Source: DTWD01 sp963662965 (GTDB lineage Bacteria > Acidobacteriota > Vicinamibacteria > Vicinamibacterales > UBA8438). Taken from it: 64,000 bases of DNA. Positions 1 through 8,166 of this stretch are shown in pieces. Location of the stretch: contig OY759970.1 of the NCBI GenBank assembly GCA_963662965.1, positions 4,588,001 to 4,652,000 on the forward strand, in the 5' to 3' direction. Under the pieces are notes generated by a model. That model was not told the DNA's origin, did not search any database, and saw nothing but the letters and a program-made list of their open reading frames with translations. Every line of letters begins with the position of its first letter. Within the stretch, counting starts at the first letter, position 1. Position numbers and translations under genes: made by a program.

Positions 1-590
1 ACCGATGGTCCTGTCGGATGGGAATCTGCGGCAGTTGCGGGATGATGGTGAACGGGGAACCCAAGCTGACGTGTGCGACGTTCGTGTCCGAATACACCCC
101 CGGTCCCGTCCGCATTGAACCGCTCCGTTACTTCCCGATCATCCGTGATCTCACGACCGACATGACGGACTTCATGGGGAAACTCAAAAGTGTCAAGCCG
201 TGGATTATCCGGCAAGACGAAAAGCCCGTCTCGGAAGGAGAGTATCTCCAGAGCCCGGAGGAACTGGACCGCTACAAACAGTTCAGCATGTGTATCAACT
301 GCATGCTGTGTTATGCCGCGTGTCCTGTCTACGGACTGGATTCGGCTTTCACCGGGCCGGCTGCGATCGCCCTCGCTCAGCGTTACAACATGGATTCACG
401 GGATCAGGGATCGCGAGAGCGCCTCGAAGCGCTCTCGGACCACGAAGGAATCTGGGGCTGTACTTTTGTCGGCGAGTGCACCAAGGTGTGCCCGAAGAAC
501 GTCGACCCGGCCGGGGCTATCCAACAGTACAAGGTGACCGCGACAATGGACTGGGTCAAATCCTTCATCATGCCCCGGGGAGCGGAATGA
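1..590 (+). CDS. frdB: Fumarate reductase iron-sulfur subunit, 5' partial
   Basis: C-terminal part of the electron-transfer subunit of quinol:fumarate reductase, which passes electrons from the membrane quinol site to FrdA. The frame is open to the window edge (codons from base 3 read RWSCRMGICGSCG), so the start lies upstream. Visible ligands are the [2Fe-2S] cysteines in CRMGICGSC and the following LTC, then CINCMLCYAACP and CTFVGECTKVCPKNVDP for the [4Fe-4S] and [3Fe-4S] clusters. The stop overlaps the frdC start as ATGA, so the two are probably translationally coupled. The presence of FrdC/FrdD-type anchors downstream argues for fumarate reductase rather than succinate dehydrogenase. Confidence 0.95.
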   Translation, partial: RWSCRMGICGSCGMMVNGEPKLTCATFVSEYTPGPVRIEPLRYFPIIRDLTTDMTDFMGKLKSVKPWIIRQDEKPVSEGEYLQSPEELDRYKQFSMCINCMLCYAACPVYGLDSAFTGPAAIALAQRYNMDSRDQGSRERLEALSDHEGIWGCTFVGECTKVCPKNVDPAGAIQQYKVTATMDWVKSFIMPRGAE

Positions 591-1003
591 GGAGCAATCC
601 GGCATACAGGGAGTGTCACCCGCAGTGGTACCGCACGCGGGTGTCTCTTTACTGGTGGCTTTCACAGTGGTCTTACGCGAAGTTCATGCTGCGGGAACTG
701 AGCAGTGTGTTCGTGGCGTATTTCATTGTGATTACGCTGATGCAAGTTCGGGCATTAGGTCAGGGCAGGGCAGAGTACGCGGCGTTTCAGGAATTCATGA
801 CGCATCCCTTCGTCGTTCTCCTGAACGTGGTCGCCTTTCTGTTCCTGCTCCTACACACCATCACCTGGTTCCACGTCACGCCCCGCGCGATCGTCGTTCG
901 ATTGGGTGGAAAGCGCGTGTCCGACACACTGATCATCGCGCCTAATTACGTGGCGTGGCTCGTGATATCGGCCGTCGTCGCCTGGTTCGTCCTCGGGGGC
1001 TAG
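587..1003 (+). CDS. frdC: Fumarate reductase membrane anchor subunit C
   Basis: Membrane anchor of quinol:fumarate reductase, 138 aa against about 131 aa for E. coli FrdC. Three hydrophobic segments are visible (roughly residues 40-60, 73-95 and 112-137), and the second ends in LLHTITWFHVTP, which matches the conserved HT-x-TWF-x-x-x-P stretch of FrdC near the quinol and iron-sulfur interface. The ATG at 587 overlaps the frdB stop by 4 bases. A longer reading frame upstream exists but runs out of frame through frdB and is not real. frdD follows after one base. Confidence 0.93.
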   Translation: MRSNPAYRECHPQWYRTRVSLYWWLSQWSYAKFMLRELSSVFVAYFIVITLMQVRALGQGRAEYAAFQEFMTHPFVVLLNVVAFLFLLLHTITWFHVTPRAIVVRLGGKRVSDTLIIAPNYVAWLVISAVVAWFVLGG

Positions 1004-1004
1004 A

Positions 1005-1358
1005 ATGGCGGGGAAATCATACTTTGTTTTTTTCTGGGCACTATTCAGCGCGGGAGGGGTCGCAGCAGCTTTCCTCTTACCCGTGCACGTGTTCCTCTTC
1101 GGCCTGGCCTTTCCCCTGGGCTGGATCGAGCCTCCCAGTTATGAGAGCCTCCTCGGCTTGCTCCAATCTCCGGTGACACGTCTCTACCTGCTCGTCCTCT
1201 GCGTCCTGTCACTCTTTCACTGGGCTCACCGATTCCGGCACGCGCTGTACGACGGCGCACAGATCCGGCATCTGAATTCAGTGATCGTGGTCGGCACCTA
1301 TGGCGGGGCTGTCACCGGCTCGGTTGTCGCCGCCTACCTCCTGTTTCTAGCGGTGTGA
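1005..1358 (+). CDS. frdD: Fumarate reductase membrane anchor subunit D
   Basis: Second membrane anchor, 117 aa (E. coli FrdD is 119 aa). It begins with a short polar stretch and FWALFSAGG, the conserved FrdD opening (FWGLFGAGG in E. coli), then three transmembrane segments. WAHRFRHALYDG corresponds to the conserved H-R-x-x-HA-x-x-D stretch. It starts one base after the frdC stop and closes the operon; the convergent mdh remnant ends 25 bases away with no obvious terminator hairpin between them. The operon implies that fumarate can serve as an electron acceptor or that the enzyme works in reverse. Confidence 0.93.
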   Translation: MAGKSYFVFFWALFSAGGVAAAFLLPVHVFLFGLAFPLGWIEPPSYESLLGLLQSPVTRLYLLVLCVLSLFHWAHRFRHALYDGAQIRHLNSVIVVGTYGGAVTGSVVAAYLLFLAV

Positions 1359-1383
1359 TCGCCGAAGCCTCGCCGTCCTTCAG

Positions 1384-2301
1384 CTACGCATTGATGACGT
1401 TGACGAGTTCTTCGACGGCGGCTGCCGACTTCTTCAAGGCGCCAGCTTCGTCCGGTGTTAACCTGATCTGCACGATCTCCTCCAGCCCGTTTGCGCCGAG
1501 CTCGCACGGTACGGCGACGAACAGGTCCTGGATGCCGTACTCACCCTTGAGAAAGACGGAACACGGCAGAATCTTCTTCTTGTCCTTGAGCACCGCCTTC
1601 ACCATCTCGACGACCGCCGACCCAGGCGCGTAGTAGGCGGTTCCGGTCCCGAGGAGCTTGACGATCTCCGCGCCCTTGCGCGGTCCGCTTCACGATCGCG
1701 TCGACCGTCGCCTCGTCCATCAGTTCCGTGATCGGAATGCCCGCCACGGTCGAGTAGCGCGGCAGCGGCACCATGGTGTCGCCGTGCCCCCCGCGCACAA
1801 AGGCGTGAGTGTTCTCGACCAACACGTCGAGCGCTTGCGCGATGAACGCCCGCATCCGAGCCCAGTCGAGCACGCCGGCCATGCCGATGACCCGCTCCCG
1901 TGGCAGACCGCTAACGCGGTAGGTGACCTGCGCCATGGCGTCCAGCGGATTCGTCACCGGCATGATGATGCAGTCCGGTGAGTGCGCCATGACCTGCTCG
2001 GTCACGCTCTTGATAATCGCGTGGTTCTTGTTCAGCAGGTCGTCTCGACTCATCCCCGGCTTGCGCGCAAGGCCGGCCGTGATGACGACGATGTCCGACC
2101 CGACGGTATCGGCGGCGTAGTCGTTCGTGCCGAGCACTCGCGCGTCGGAGCCTTCGATCGGACACGCTTCGAGCATGTCCAACCCTTGCCCCTGTGGGAC
2201 GTGTTGAGAACGACGACGTCGGCGAGCTCCTTGTCAGCGATACTACGTGCGACGGTGGTGCCGACGTTCCCGGATCCAATAACGGTGACTTTGCGGTTCA
2301 T
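1384..2301 (-). pseudogene. mdh: Malate dehydrogenase, broken by two frameshifts
   Basis: LDH-like NAD-dependent malate dehydrogenase (malate/oxaloacetate interconversion, TCA cycle), readable only in three frames. Frame 1 gives the start MNRKVTVIGSGNVGTTVA with the Rossmann G-x-G-x-x-G. Near 2195 about ten bases appear to be missing (the expected D-x-V-E-G segment is absent) and the frame changes to VPQGQGLDMLEACP. This carries the catalytic regions GLARKPGMSR, VTNPLD and RGGHGDTMVPL. Near 1680 the frame changes again, to KGAEIVKLLGTGTAYYAPG and on to VEELVNVINA. All catalytic residues persist across frames, so decay is recent or these are assembly errors. It is convergent with frd. Confidence 0.85.
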
Positions 2302-2853
2302 GGCGCTGCTCCGTGTGCAGTCTACAAGCTCGCAATGACGGCGCCGGCGTATACCGATGTCTTCAGCGCCGTCGCCCCTCGATCAGGCGGCAAGAGAGTC
2401 GAACCTACCGCCTCATACGCTATCGTCTTGTGGAGGTGGTTCCCGAGCTGGGCACCTCCTGCACTCGTCGTGGCGCGACGTGGCCTCACCTCCGAATCTG
2501 CTGCGTTTCGTGCTCTCTTCCAGGCAGCATAGTTGCCCCGACACCGTCTATCTGAACCGCGTTCCCGCCCGACGAGACTGAGGCCGCGTAACGGCCTACT
2601 GGGAGCCGGTCGACGTAGCTTTTCCAGCCGTTGCTGTGTCGGCGCGACCAGTGACGTGTCATGGGGGCCAGTTTACGCCGGGTAGTCGTGCCGGCCACTC
2701 GTAGCGCCCCACGCAATGTCGATAGCGCAGTAGATGCGGGTTGGACAGCGGTGGCCGCGTGGGGAGTTCCGCCTGCGGTCGGAGGTGAAGTTTTCCGGCG
2801 GGCCGATCTGGCGTCCGGAGTGACGCCCCGACTGCGCCTGTGTCTGGTGGTAG
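2302..2853. other. Intergenic region upstream of mdh, no convincing gene
   Basis: About 550 bases without a supportable gene. Short open frames here have no recognisable motif. A perfect 7-bp inverted repeat (GGAGGTG/CACCTCC, 2432-2438 and 2453-2459, 14-base loop) could form an RNA hairpin in the leader of the leftward mdh transcript. A second short repeat (GGCGG/CCGCC, 2388-2412) encloses a T-loop-like GGTTCGACTC on the minus strand but does not fold as a tRNA. The promoter for mdh probably lies here, but no convincing -35/-10 pair was found. Confidence 0.4.
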
Positions 2854-4461
2854 TCAGCCCCGTCTCAGGCAGGCTCCGCGGATTGAATGTGCAGCCGGAT
2901 AAAGCCGTGGTGACCCTCGACCAACCCCACCCGCCCTCGGAACCGCTCCGCGAACGGCTCCTCCTGTCCCTCCGCGACGGGAATCCGATTCGATACGACG
3001 ACCATGAGCGATACGCCTTTCAAGGGCCGCAGGCCCCTCTAATCCAGTCCGTCCGTCAAAGACGATTCGACCGTCGACGACGGTGACCAGTACGGATGCG
3101 AAGCGAATGTCGGGCGACGGGACCGAGAGCAGATTCGTGTCGAGGAGCACGAAATCGGCCAACTGGCCAACCGCCAGCCGTCCCTTGGTACGCTCGTCGA
3201 ACGACGCGTAGGCGCCGGCGACGGTGTACGCGTCGAGCGCTTGGGCAATCGTGATGCGTTCGGCGGGGATCCATCCGCCGCGCCGAGACCCGTCGGCCTG
3301 TCGCCGCATCACCGCCGCATAGAGTCCCTCCACCGCTCCTGGCGGGGCAAACGCCCAGTCGGTACCGAAGGCCACCCGCCCGCGGGTCTCGAGGAGTGAC
3401 CGCAGCGCGAATGTCCGTGTCGTCGGGTCGGTGCCGAGGATCGCGTCCGTGCGACGCCCGGTGTACATGATCTGCGTCGGCTGCATGCTGGCGATCACGC
3501 CAAGCTGACCGAACCGCGCCACATCATCAGGCCGGAGATGCTGTGCATGCTCGATTCGAAACCGACGATCGCGGGGCCCATTCACTCTGCTCACGCGCTC
3601 GTAGACATCAAGTGCGAGCGCGTTGGCCCGCTCGCCGACGGCATGTAATGCCACTTGCAGGCCCGCAGTATCCGCGCCGGCCACCGGACGAAACAGCCGC
3701 GCATCGTCATAGAGCAGGAGGCCACGGTCGTTGGCCGAGCCGGGGTAGGGCGTATCGAGGGCGGCCGTGCCGGTGCCCAGCGTGCCGTCGACCACGCCCT
3801 TCACTGCGCCGACGCGGAGCCACGGCGAACCACGACCGTCCGCGCCGCCGAAACGTCCACGGTCGATCTCGTCTCGGAGTCGCGGCCACGTCGGGAGGGG
3901 CAGCACGGCGTACACGCGCGCGGTCAGACGCCCGTCGCTGACCGCGCGCTCGAGTGCGTCGAGGTCGGTCCAGCTTCCCATATGGTGGACCGACGTCACC
4001 CCGCGTGCCGCGAGAAACGCCAGGGCTGCATCGAGCGCGGCGTCGTCTTCCGCGGCGGTGCGGAGCGTTGGCGGCTCTGTGGCCAGGGGCCACAGGTCAT
4101 CCTCAAGCAGGCCGTCCGAGCTGGCGTCTCGCAAGAGGCCATACCCGGCGTCGAGGAGATGCGCGTGGGCGTCGATGAAGCCAGGCACGACCATGCCGCC
4201 CCCGGCGTCGAGGACGAGACCATCCGTGACCAGCTCGCGAATCGTCGCCGAGGGCCCGACCGCAGCAATCCGGCCATCGGACACGCCGATGGCGTCAACG
4301 ACGGCTCGCGTGGGGTCGGCGGTCCAGACCGTGGCATTCACCACGGCGAGCGAGATCGCGGTCGGAGGCGCCGGGGCCTCGACGGTGCATCCAGCGACCA
4401 CAGTCGTGGCGACCCAGACCCAGAGCCAAACGTAGCCGTGCCGGACGGAAGAGCGTGCCAC
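2854..4461 (-). CDS. YtcJ-type amidohydrolase, lipoprotein
   Basis: Metal-dependent amidohydrolase of the TIM-barrel superfamily (PF07969-like, YtcJ group), 535 aa. A lipobox VVAGC near residue 25 predicts an exported lipoprotein. Visible motifs are GFIDAHAHLLDAG (metal-binding HxH, about residue 100), VALHAVGERANALALD, RIEHAQHL and AFGTDWAF (catalytic Asp region). The substrate cannot be named. The start is a GTG two bases after the stop of the cytochrome gene, so they are probably one operon. The last 50 or so residues after VVDGRIVFDGRTG are Arg/Gly-rich and unlike the family, so the C-terminus may reflect a small frameshift near 3050; another frame stops at 3039. Confidence 0.85.
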   Translation of the reverse strand: MARSSVRHGYVWLWVWVATTVVAGCTVEAPAPPTAISLAVVNATVWTADPTRAVVDAIGVSDGRIAAVGPSATIRELVTDGLVLDAGGGMVVPGFIDAHAHLLDAGYGLLRDASSDGLLEDDLWPLATEPPTLRTAAEDDAALDAALAFLAARGVTSVHHMGSWTDLDALERAVSDGRLTARVYAVLPLPTWPRLRDEIDRGRFGGADGRGSPWLRVGAVKGVVDGTLGTGTAALDTPYPGSANDRGLLLYDDARLFRPVAGADTAGLQVALHAVGERANALALDVYERVSRVNGPRDRRFRIEHAQHLRPDDVARFGQLGVIASMQPTQIMYTGRRTDAILGTDPTTRTFALRSLLETRGRVAFGTDWAFAPPGAVEGLYAAVMRRQADGSRRGGWIPAERITIAQALDAYTVAGAYASFDERTKGRLAVGQLADFVLLDTNLLSVPSPDIRFASVLVTVVDGRIVFDGRTGLEGPAALERRIAHGRRIESDSRRGGTGGAVRGAVPRAGGVGRGSPRLYPAAHSIRGACLRRG

Positions 4462-4463
4462 TA

Positions 4464-5696
4464 TTAGTTCGCGAGCGTCACGGCGGTAGCGTAGTCGAGC
4501 ATCACGCGGATCGGCGCCGACGCATCGGCCCCAAACAGCGACGTGCCCGGCGTGTGGTCGGCGCCCGGATGCAGCACGGCAGTCACCTCGATCGACGTTC
4601 CTTCCGGAAGAACGACCGGTGTGTCGAACCAGTATCGAGTTGGCCAGGCCGTATCGGGCTCCCGCAAGAAAAGTAGCGGGATCCTGGCGCCGTCAGGTTT
4701 TACTGCCACCACCTGAACATCTTTTGCCTGGATCTCGATCTCCGGAAGCACGGCAACGACCTTGACGGCCTCGTCGACGGTGTGACTGAAATTGAGCGTG
4801 AGCGCACTCACCGCCGCGGGCGACGAGAGCAGCATTGACTCGATCGGTGCCGAAGGCGTGTCGGCGAAGTACAAGCCGATGCGACTCTGATCGGTGAATG
4901 CTTCACCCTCGGTAATCCAGGTCTTCTTGTAGTGCACCCGAGCGACAATGTCGGCGGCGGCCGGCATCGGGCGGGCGACCCGCTGTTGCAGGACGCGTTG
5001 CTGTCCGGGCGACCAGAGCGCGACCGGGGCGTTGTTGGGAAAGCCGTCGGTCTCGCCGAACCCGGGGTTGGCGTCGGCGGCATCGAGGTCTCGCGCCGTA
5101 CCGGTCGCATCGACGTAGATCGCAACGTCGCGCACGATGGCACCAGCCCCCGGCATCACATCCGCCCCGGTCAAGAACGTGTCGGCGCTGGTGGAGGTCG
5201 GGAGCACGAAGTAGCGGACGACCTCGCTCGTGCCAGCGTCGAGGGTGAACGGCTCTGGCATCGCCAGTTCGAGGGCAGGTTCTCCGAGCGCCCACTCACC
5301 GGACGCCACGGGCGCCTCCGGCTGCATGTCACGTGGCCCCTGCGGATACCCGCCACTCGACCACTCGAGGATCATGTCCATTTCGCCGGCGGCCAACGCA
5401 TGTCCATTGCTGAAGTCGCCAAACCCGTCCTCGGCTTGCCAGGGCGGCATTCGGAGGCCGAGCACCTCCTCGCGGATGGACTGGGCCCAGGGATACGCCT
5501 CCTGGTATGTCACCAACGACATCGGTGCGATGCCCCCTTCGCGATGACAGGCGCCGCAGTTGTCACGGAAGATGGGGAACAGATGTTCGTTGTAGTTCCA
5601 GCGGGACGCAATCGGCGTATGTGTCTCGGTGACCGACGCACCGCTCGCGATGACCAGCGCCACGGTGCAGATACCTAGAACGAGTCGTCTCCTCAT
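4464..5696 (-). CDS. Cytochrome c with PHM-like copper monooxygenase domain
   Basis: Exported 410-aa protein with an N-terminal signal (residues 1-20) and one haem-binding motif CGACH at residues 47-51, with a candidate axial Met in the LRMPPW motif near residue 83. The rest resembles the two-lobed PHM fold of copper type II ascorbate-dependent monooxygenases: PGAGAIVRDV in the first lobe, then IVARVHYKKTW and RIGLYF in the second, corresponding to the family's HYH-x-x-G and S-x-I-x-L-x-F stretches. Full PHM copper ligation is not evident, so it may be a divergent or non-catalytic member. The ATG at 5696 has GGAG seven bases upstream. It sits between a DUF3347-like lipoprotein and an amidohydrolase, in one leftward group. 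Confidence 0.75.
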   Translation of the reverse strand: MRRRLVLGICTVALVIASGASVTETHTPIASRWNYNEHLFPIFRDNCGACHREGGIAPMSLVTYQEAYPWAQSIREEVLGLRMPPWQAEDGFGDFSNGHALAAGEMDMILEWSSGGYPQGPRDMQPEAPVASGEWALGEPALELAMPEPFTLDAGTSEVVRYFVLPTSTSADTFLTGADVMPGAGAIVRDVAIYVDATGTARDLDAADANPGFGETDGFPNNAPVALWSPGQQRVLQQRVARPMPAAADIVARVHYKKTWITEGEAFTDQSRIGLYFADTPSAPIESMLLSSPAAVSALTLNFSHTVDEAVKVVAVLPEIEIQAKDVQVVAVKPDGARIPLLFLREPDTAWPTRYWFDTPVVLPEGTSIEVTAVLHPGADHTPGTSLFGADASAPIRVMLDYATAVTLAN

Positions 5697-5731
5697 GTTT
5701 CTACTCCGTCAGGCTATGTCGTCACGGTCCA

Positions 5732-6991
5732 TTACGGGACGTTACCGCCGGCATAGACCCGGATAATTTCCACCACTGCCTCACTGAAGATGTCGTACGC
5801 CTCGCTGACCTGCTGCTTGTTCCCGAGATCCCCGTACCAGTCGAGGAGCCACGCGGCGCGGACCAGACTTCGCACGGCGATCCGGACATCATTGCGGTCG
5901 CGTGTCGGCAACGTCTCCGCGCGCTCATGGAGCGCCAACGCCAGTTCCTTTGATTGCAGGGCCGGAATAAAAATTTCGGTAAAGCCGCCTTCAGCGACGA
6001 GCGTCCGGATCTCGTCGTTTCGGGTAAGGATTCCGGCGACAATCTCGTCGGTCTGATCGGGAATACGCGGGCGGATACGCTCGGCGAGCGGAAGCGTCTC
6101 CGGGGCGTCCGCCGGGTTGATGGCCACGTCCAGGGCGCCACCTTCCGCGGAGAACTCGCTAAAGATGAAGTCAAACCGGTCTTCCGGAAAGTCTTCGAGG
6201 ATCTGGAGCTTGGTGATGACGTCGGCCGGCATCGGCAGGTTGCCGACCTCAGCCTCGAGATAGGCGCCATCGGGCGACGGCAGCAGGGGAAACGACGTCA
6301 CTTCGATGAACTCGTCGGTGTCGGCGTCGTACGCTTCCTCGAGAACTACGCGCCCCATCCACATCGTCACGTCAACCGGGTCCCGGTAGTTGTCGGTCGC
6401 GTAGAGCCGGAAGACGCCCGTCTCCGGATAGGTGCCCTCGATGTGATGGAAGCTGTCGGGAGCCATGAAGACGCGCCCGCCATGCCGGGGCGTGTGGTCC
6501 ATGTGTGCGCCAGGCGCGGCATCGACGACCCCGCACGTGAGCATCTCCGATCCGTAATACGGGTTGCGAACGGGACCGTCGGTCTGCACCCAGTTCGACC
6601 CGCCGTCGTACATCGGGCAGTAGGCGCGGGCGTAGCCGGGGGGAAGGTCCATCGCGGCGAGGAACTCGGAGAGCGGTTTGAACTCCGCGCGCATGGTGTC
6701 GATGTCGTCGGCCTCGGCCGCAGCTACGGCGAGCGGACGGACCACACTGTCGGCGACGGCCATCAGTCCGGTGAGGGCGGTCTGGGCCGCGGCGAAGTCG
6801 TCCGCGGCCAGCGCCTCCTGCGCCAGCACATACTCGGCCACTTGTGTCTCCAAATCACCGGCAGCGGCTGGCGTCGCGGCGGCGGATGTCGGGGACGCCG
6901 GTGCGGTGCGCGCGGCACATCCAGACACGATAACGCCAAGCAGGACGGCGGCAGCGACACCAACCCTTCGTGCACGTTGATGCATCGACAT
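5732..6991 (-). CDS. Lipoprotein with DUF3347-like Cys/Met metal-binding domain
   Basis: 419-aa lipoprotein: signal peptide ending in IVSGCAA near residue 22. Residues about 40-150 resemble DUF3347, the domain found with Cus-type copper efflux proteins, including YCPMYDGGSNWVQ and NPYYGSEMLTCG, whose Cys and Met are likely metal ligands. A second block (HMDHTPRHGGRVFMA, then HHIEGTYPETGVFRLYATDN) is His-rich and also suits metal binding. The C-terminal part is mostly helical with no recognised domain. An ATG at 6985 is an equally good start; longer upstream extensions would run into xerD. About 35 bases separate it from the cytochrome gene, so a shared copper-related role is inferred. Confidence 0.7.
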   Translation of the reverse strand: MSMHQRARRVGVAAAVLLGVIVSGCAARTAPASPTSAAATPAAAGDLETQVAEYVLAQEALAADDFAAAQTALTGLMAVADSVVRPLAVAAAEADDIDTMRAEFKPLSEFLAAMDLPPGYARAYCPMYDGGSNWVQTDGPVRNPYYGSEMLTCGVVDAAPGAHMDHTPRHGGRVFMAPDSFHHIEGTYPETGVFRLYATDNYRDPVDVTMWMGRVVLEEAYDADTDEFIEVTSFPLLPSPDGAYLEAEVGNLPMPADVITKLQILEDFPEDRFDFIFSEFSAEGGALDVAINPADAPETLPLAERIRPRIPDQTDEIVAGILTRNDEIRTLVAEGGFTEIFIPALQSKELALALHERAETLPTRDRNDVRIAVRSLVRAAWLLDWYGDLGNKQQVSEAYDIFSEAVVEIIRVYAGGNVP

Positions 6992-7154
6992 AACCCTTGT
7001 GGAGGAAGAACAGCCTGATGGAGCCATTGAATCTCGTGGCCGCACCATTGTCCAGTATACCAAACGGGACCCTGGAACAGATGACTGTAACTCCTTATCG
7101 TGATTGGAGTAGTACGCGACGCTACACCTCCTAGGGACGTGGTACTGTGACGGC

Positions 7155-8075
7155 GTGGCCGAGCGTCGAACCGCACGCACGCGCGTGAACGCCGAGCTGG
7201 CGGACGCGTATCTCGAGGAGTTGCGGGTCGCTCGTCGCCTGGCCGCCAACACGATCACGAGCTACGCGCGCGACCTCACCAACCTCCGAGCGTTCGCCGA
7301 TGGCCGCAAGGTGCGGCTCGACCGGCTGCGGCGCGAGGATCTCGAAGCGTTCGTCCGAGATCTGATGGCCACCGGCCTCGCGCCGCGGTCAGTCGCGAGG
7401 ACCGTCGCCTGCGTCAGAGGGTTCTATCGCTTTTTGACGATCGACGGTCACATCGTGACGAACCCCGGCGAAGATCTGCAAGGCCCCCGGTCGTGGCCCG
7501 CACTGCCGAGGTCCCTGTCGATGGCGGAGGTCGATGCGTTGATTCAGCAGCCTGACACCGAGACGGTCGTCGGGGTCCGCGATCGCGCCCTGGTCGAGCT
7601 CCTGTACGCGACCGGCATGCGCGTGTCCGAGCTCGTGTCGCTCAGACCCGCGGATCTGAATCTGAAGTCGGCCTATTTGGTGTGTATGGGGAAGGGGAGC
7701 AAAGAGCGCTTCGTCCCGATTGGAAGCAGCGCAGTCGATTGGGTTGACCGCTACTGGACGCACGCACGGCCGGTCTTGCTGCGGACGCGGACGTCGCCGT
7801 GGCTCTTTGTCAACGCGCGGGGAGGGACGGGCCTCAGCCGCGTGGGGTTTTGGAAGAAACTGAAGAAATACGCGCTCGCGGCCGGGTTACCGCGCGACCT
7901 GAGTCCTCACATGCTGCGGCACTCCTTCGCGACCCATCTCCTCGAGCGTGGTGCCGACCTGCGCTCGATCCAGACATTGCTGGGGCATGCCGACATCTCG
8001 ACGACCCAGATCTACACCCACATCTTGGAGGCGCGATTGAAAGCGGTTTACGACGAGTTTCACCCCCGTTCGTGA
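7155..8075 (+). CDS. xerD: Tyrosine recombinase XerD
   Basis: Site-specific recombinase that resolves chromosome dimers at dif with XerC and FtsK. 306 aa, typical of the family. The N-terminal SAM-like DNA-binding domain spans about residues 13-97 (YLEELRVARRLAANTITSY). The catalytic domain shows the Arg in YATGMRVSEL, the Lys in GKGSKERFVPIG, the HxxR in LSPHMLRHSFATHLLERG, the His in LLGHADISTTQIYTH and the nucleophile Tyr in that last motif. The start is GTG at 7155. No phage-like neighbours are present, so this is the housekeeping recombinase rather than an element integrase. It is divergent from the lipoprotein gene. Confidence 0.93.
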   Translation: MAERRTARTRVNAELADAYLEELRVARRLAANTITSYARDLTNLRAFADGRKVRLDRLRREDLEAFVRDLMATGLAPRSVARTVACVRGFYRFLTIDGHIVTNPGEDLQGPRSWPALPRSLSMAEVDALIQQPDTETVVGVRDRALVELLYATGMRVSELVSLRPADLNLKSAYLVCMGKGSKERFVPIGSSAVDWVDRYWTHARPVLLRTRTSPWLFVNARGGTGLSRVGFWKKLKKYALAAGLPRDLSPHMLRHSFATHLLERGADLRSIQTLLGHADISTTQIYTHILEARLKAVYDEFHPRS

Positions 8076-8119
8076 TTGACCGGGTGGACAAAGCTTGTTA
8101 TGGTCCGCGGTTGGAGTTC

Positions 8120-8136
8120 GTGAGCAAGAGGCTCAC
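8120..8136 (+). promoter_or_regulatory. Hairpin in the metK leader
   Basis: Perfect 6-bp inverted repeat GTGAGC/GCTCAC with the 5-base loop AAGAG, lying 30 bases upstream of the metK start and followed by GGGAGAGG, the probable ribosome-binding site. SAM synthetase genes are often controlled by SAM-sensing leader RNAs, but the leader here is only about 90 bases and matches no riboswitch class that can be recognised by eye. Treat it as an undetermined leader structure. Confidence 0.35.
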
Positions 8137-8166
8137 TACTCGGAGCCGGAAGGGAGAGGCGTGTAG

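Noticed and set aside
2388..2412. tRNA-like T-loop (GGTTCGACTC on the minus strand) upstream of mdh
   Set aside because: The T stem does not pair, and no D arm, anticodon arm or acceptor partner is found at the proper distances.
7155..8075. XerD as integrase of a mobile island
   Set aside because: It matches the housekeeping recombinase in length and motifs and sits beside metK, with no element ends nearby; the accessory island begins 3 kb further on.
8076..8166. SAM-I or SAM-II riboswitch before metK
   Set aside because: The leader is short and the conserved cores of these classes are not visible; only a hairpin can be supported.
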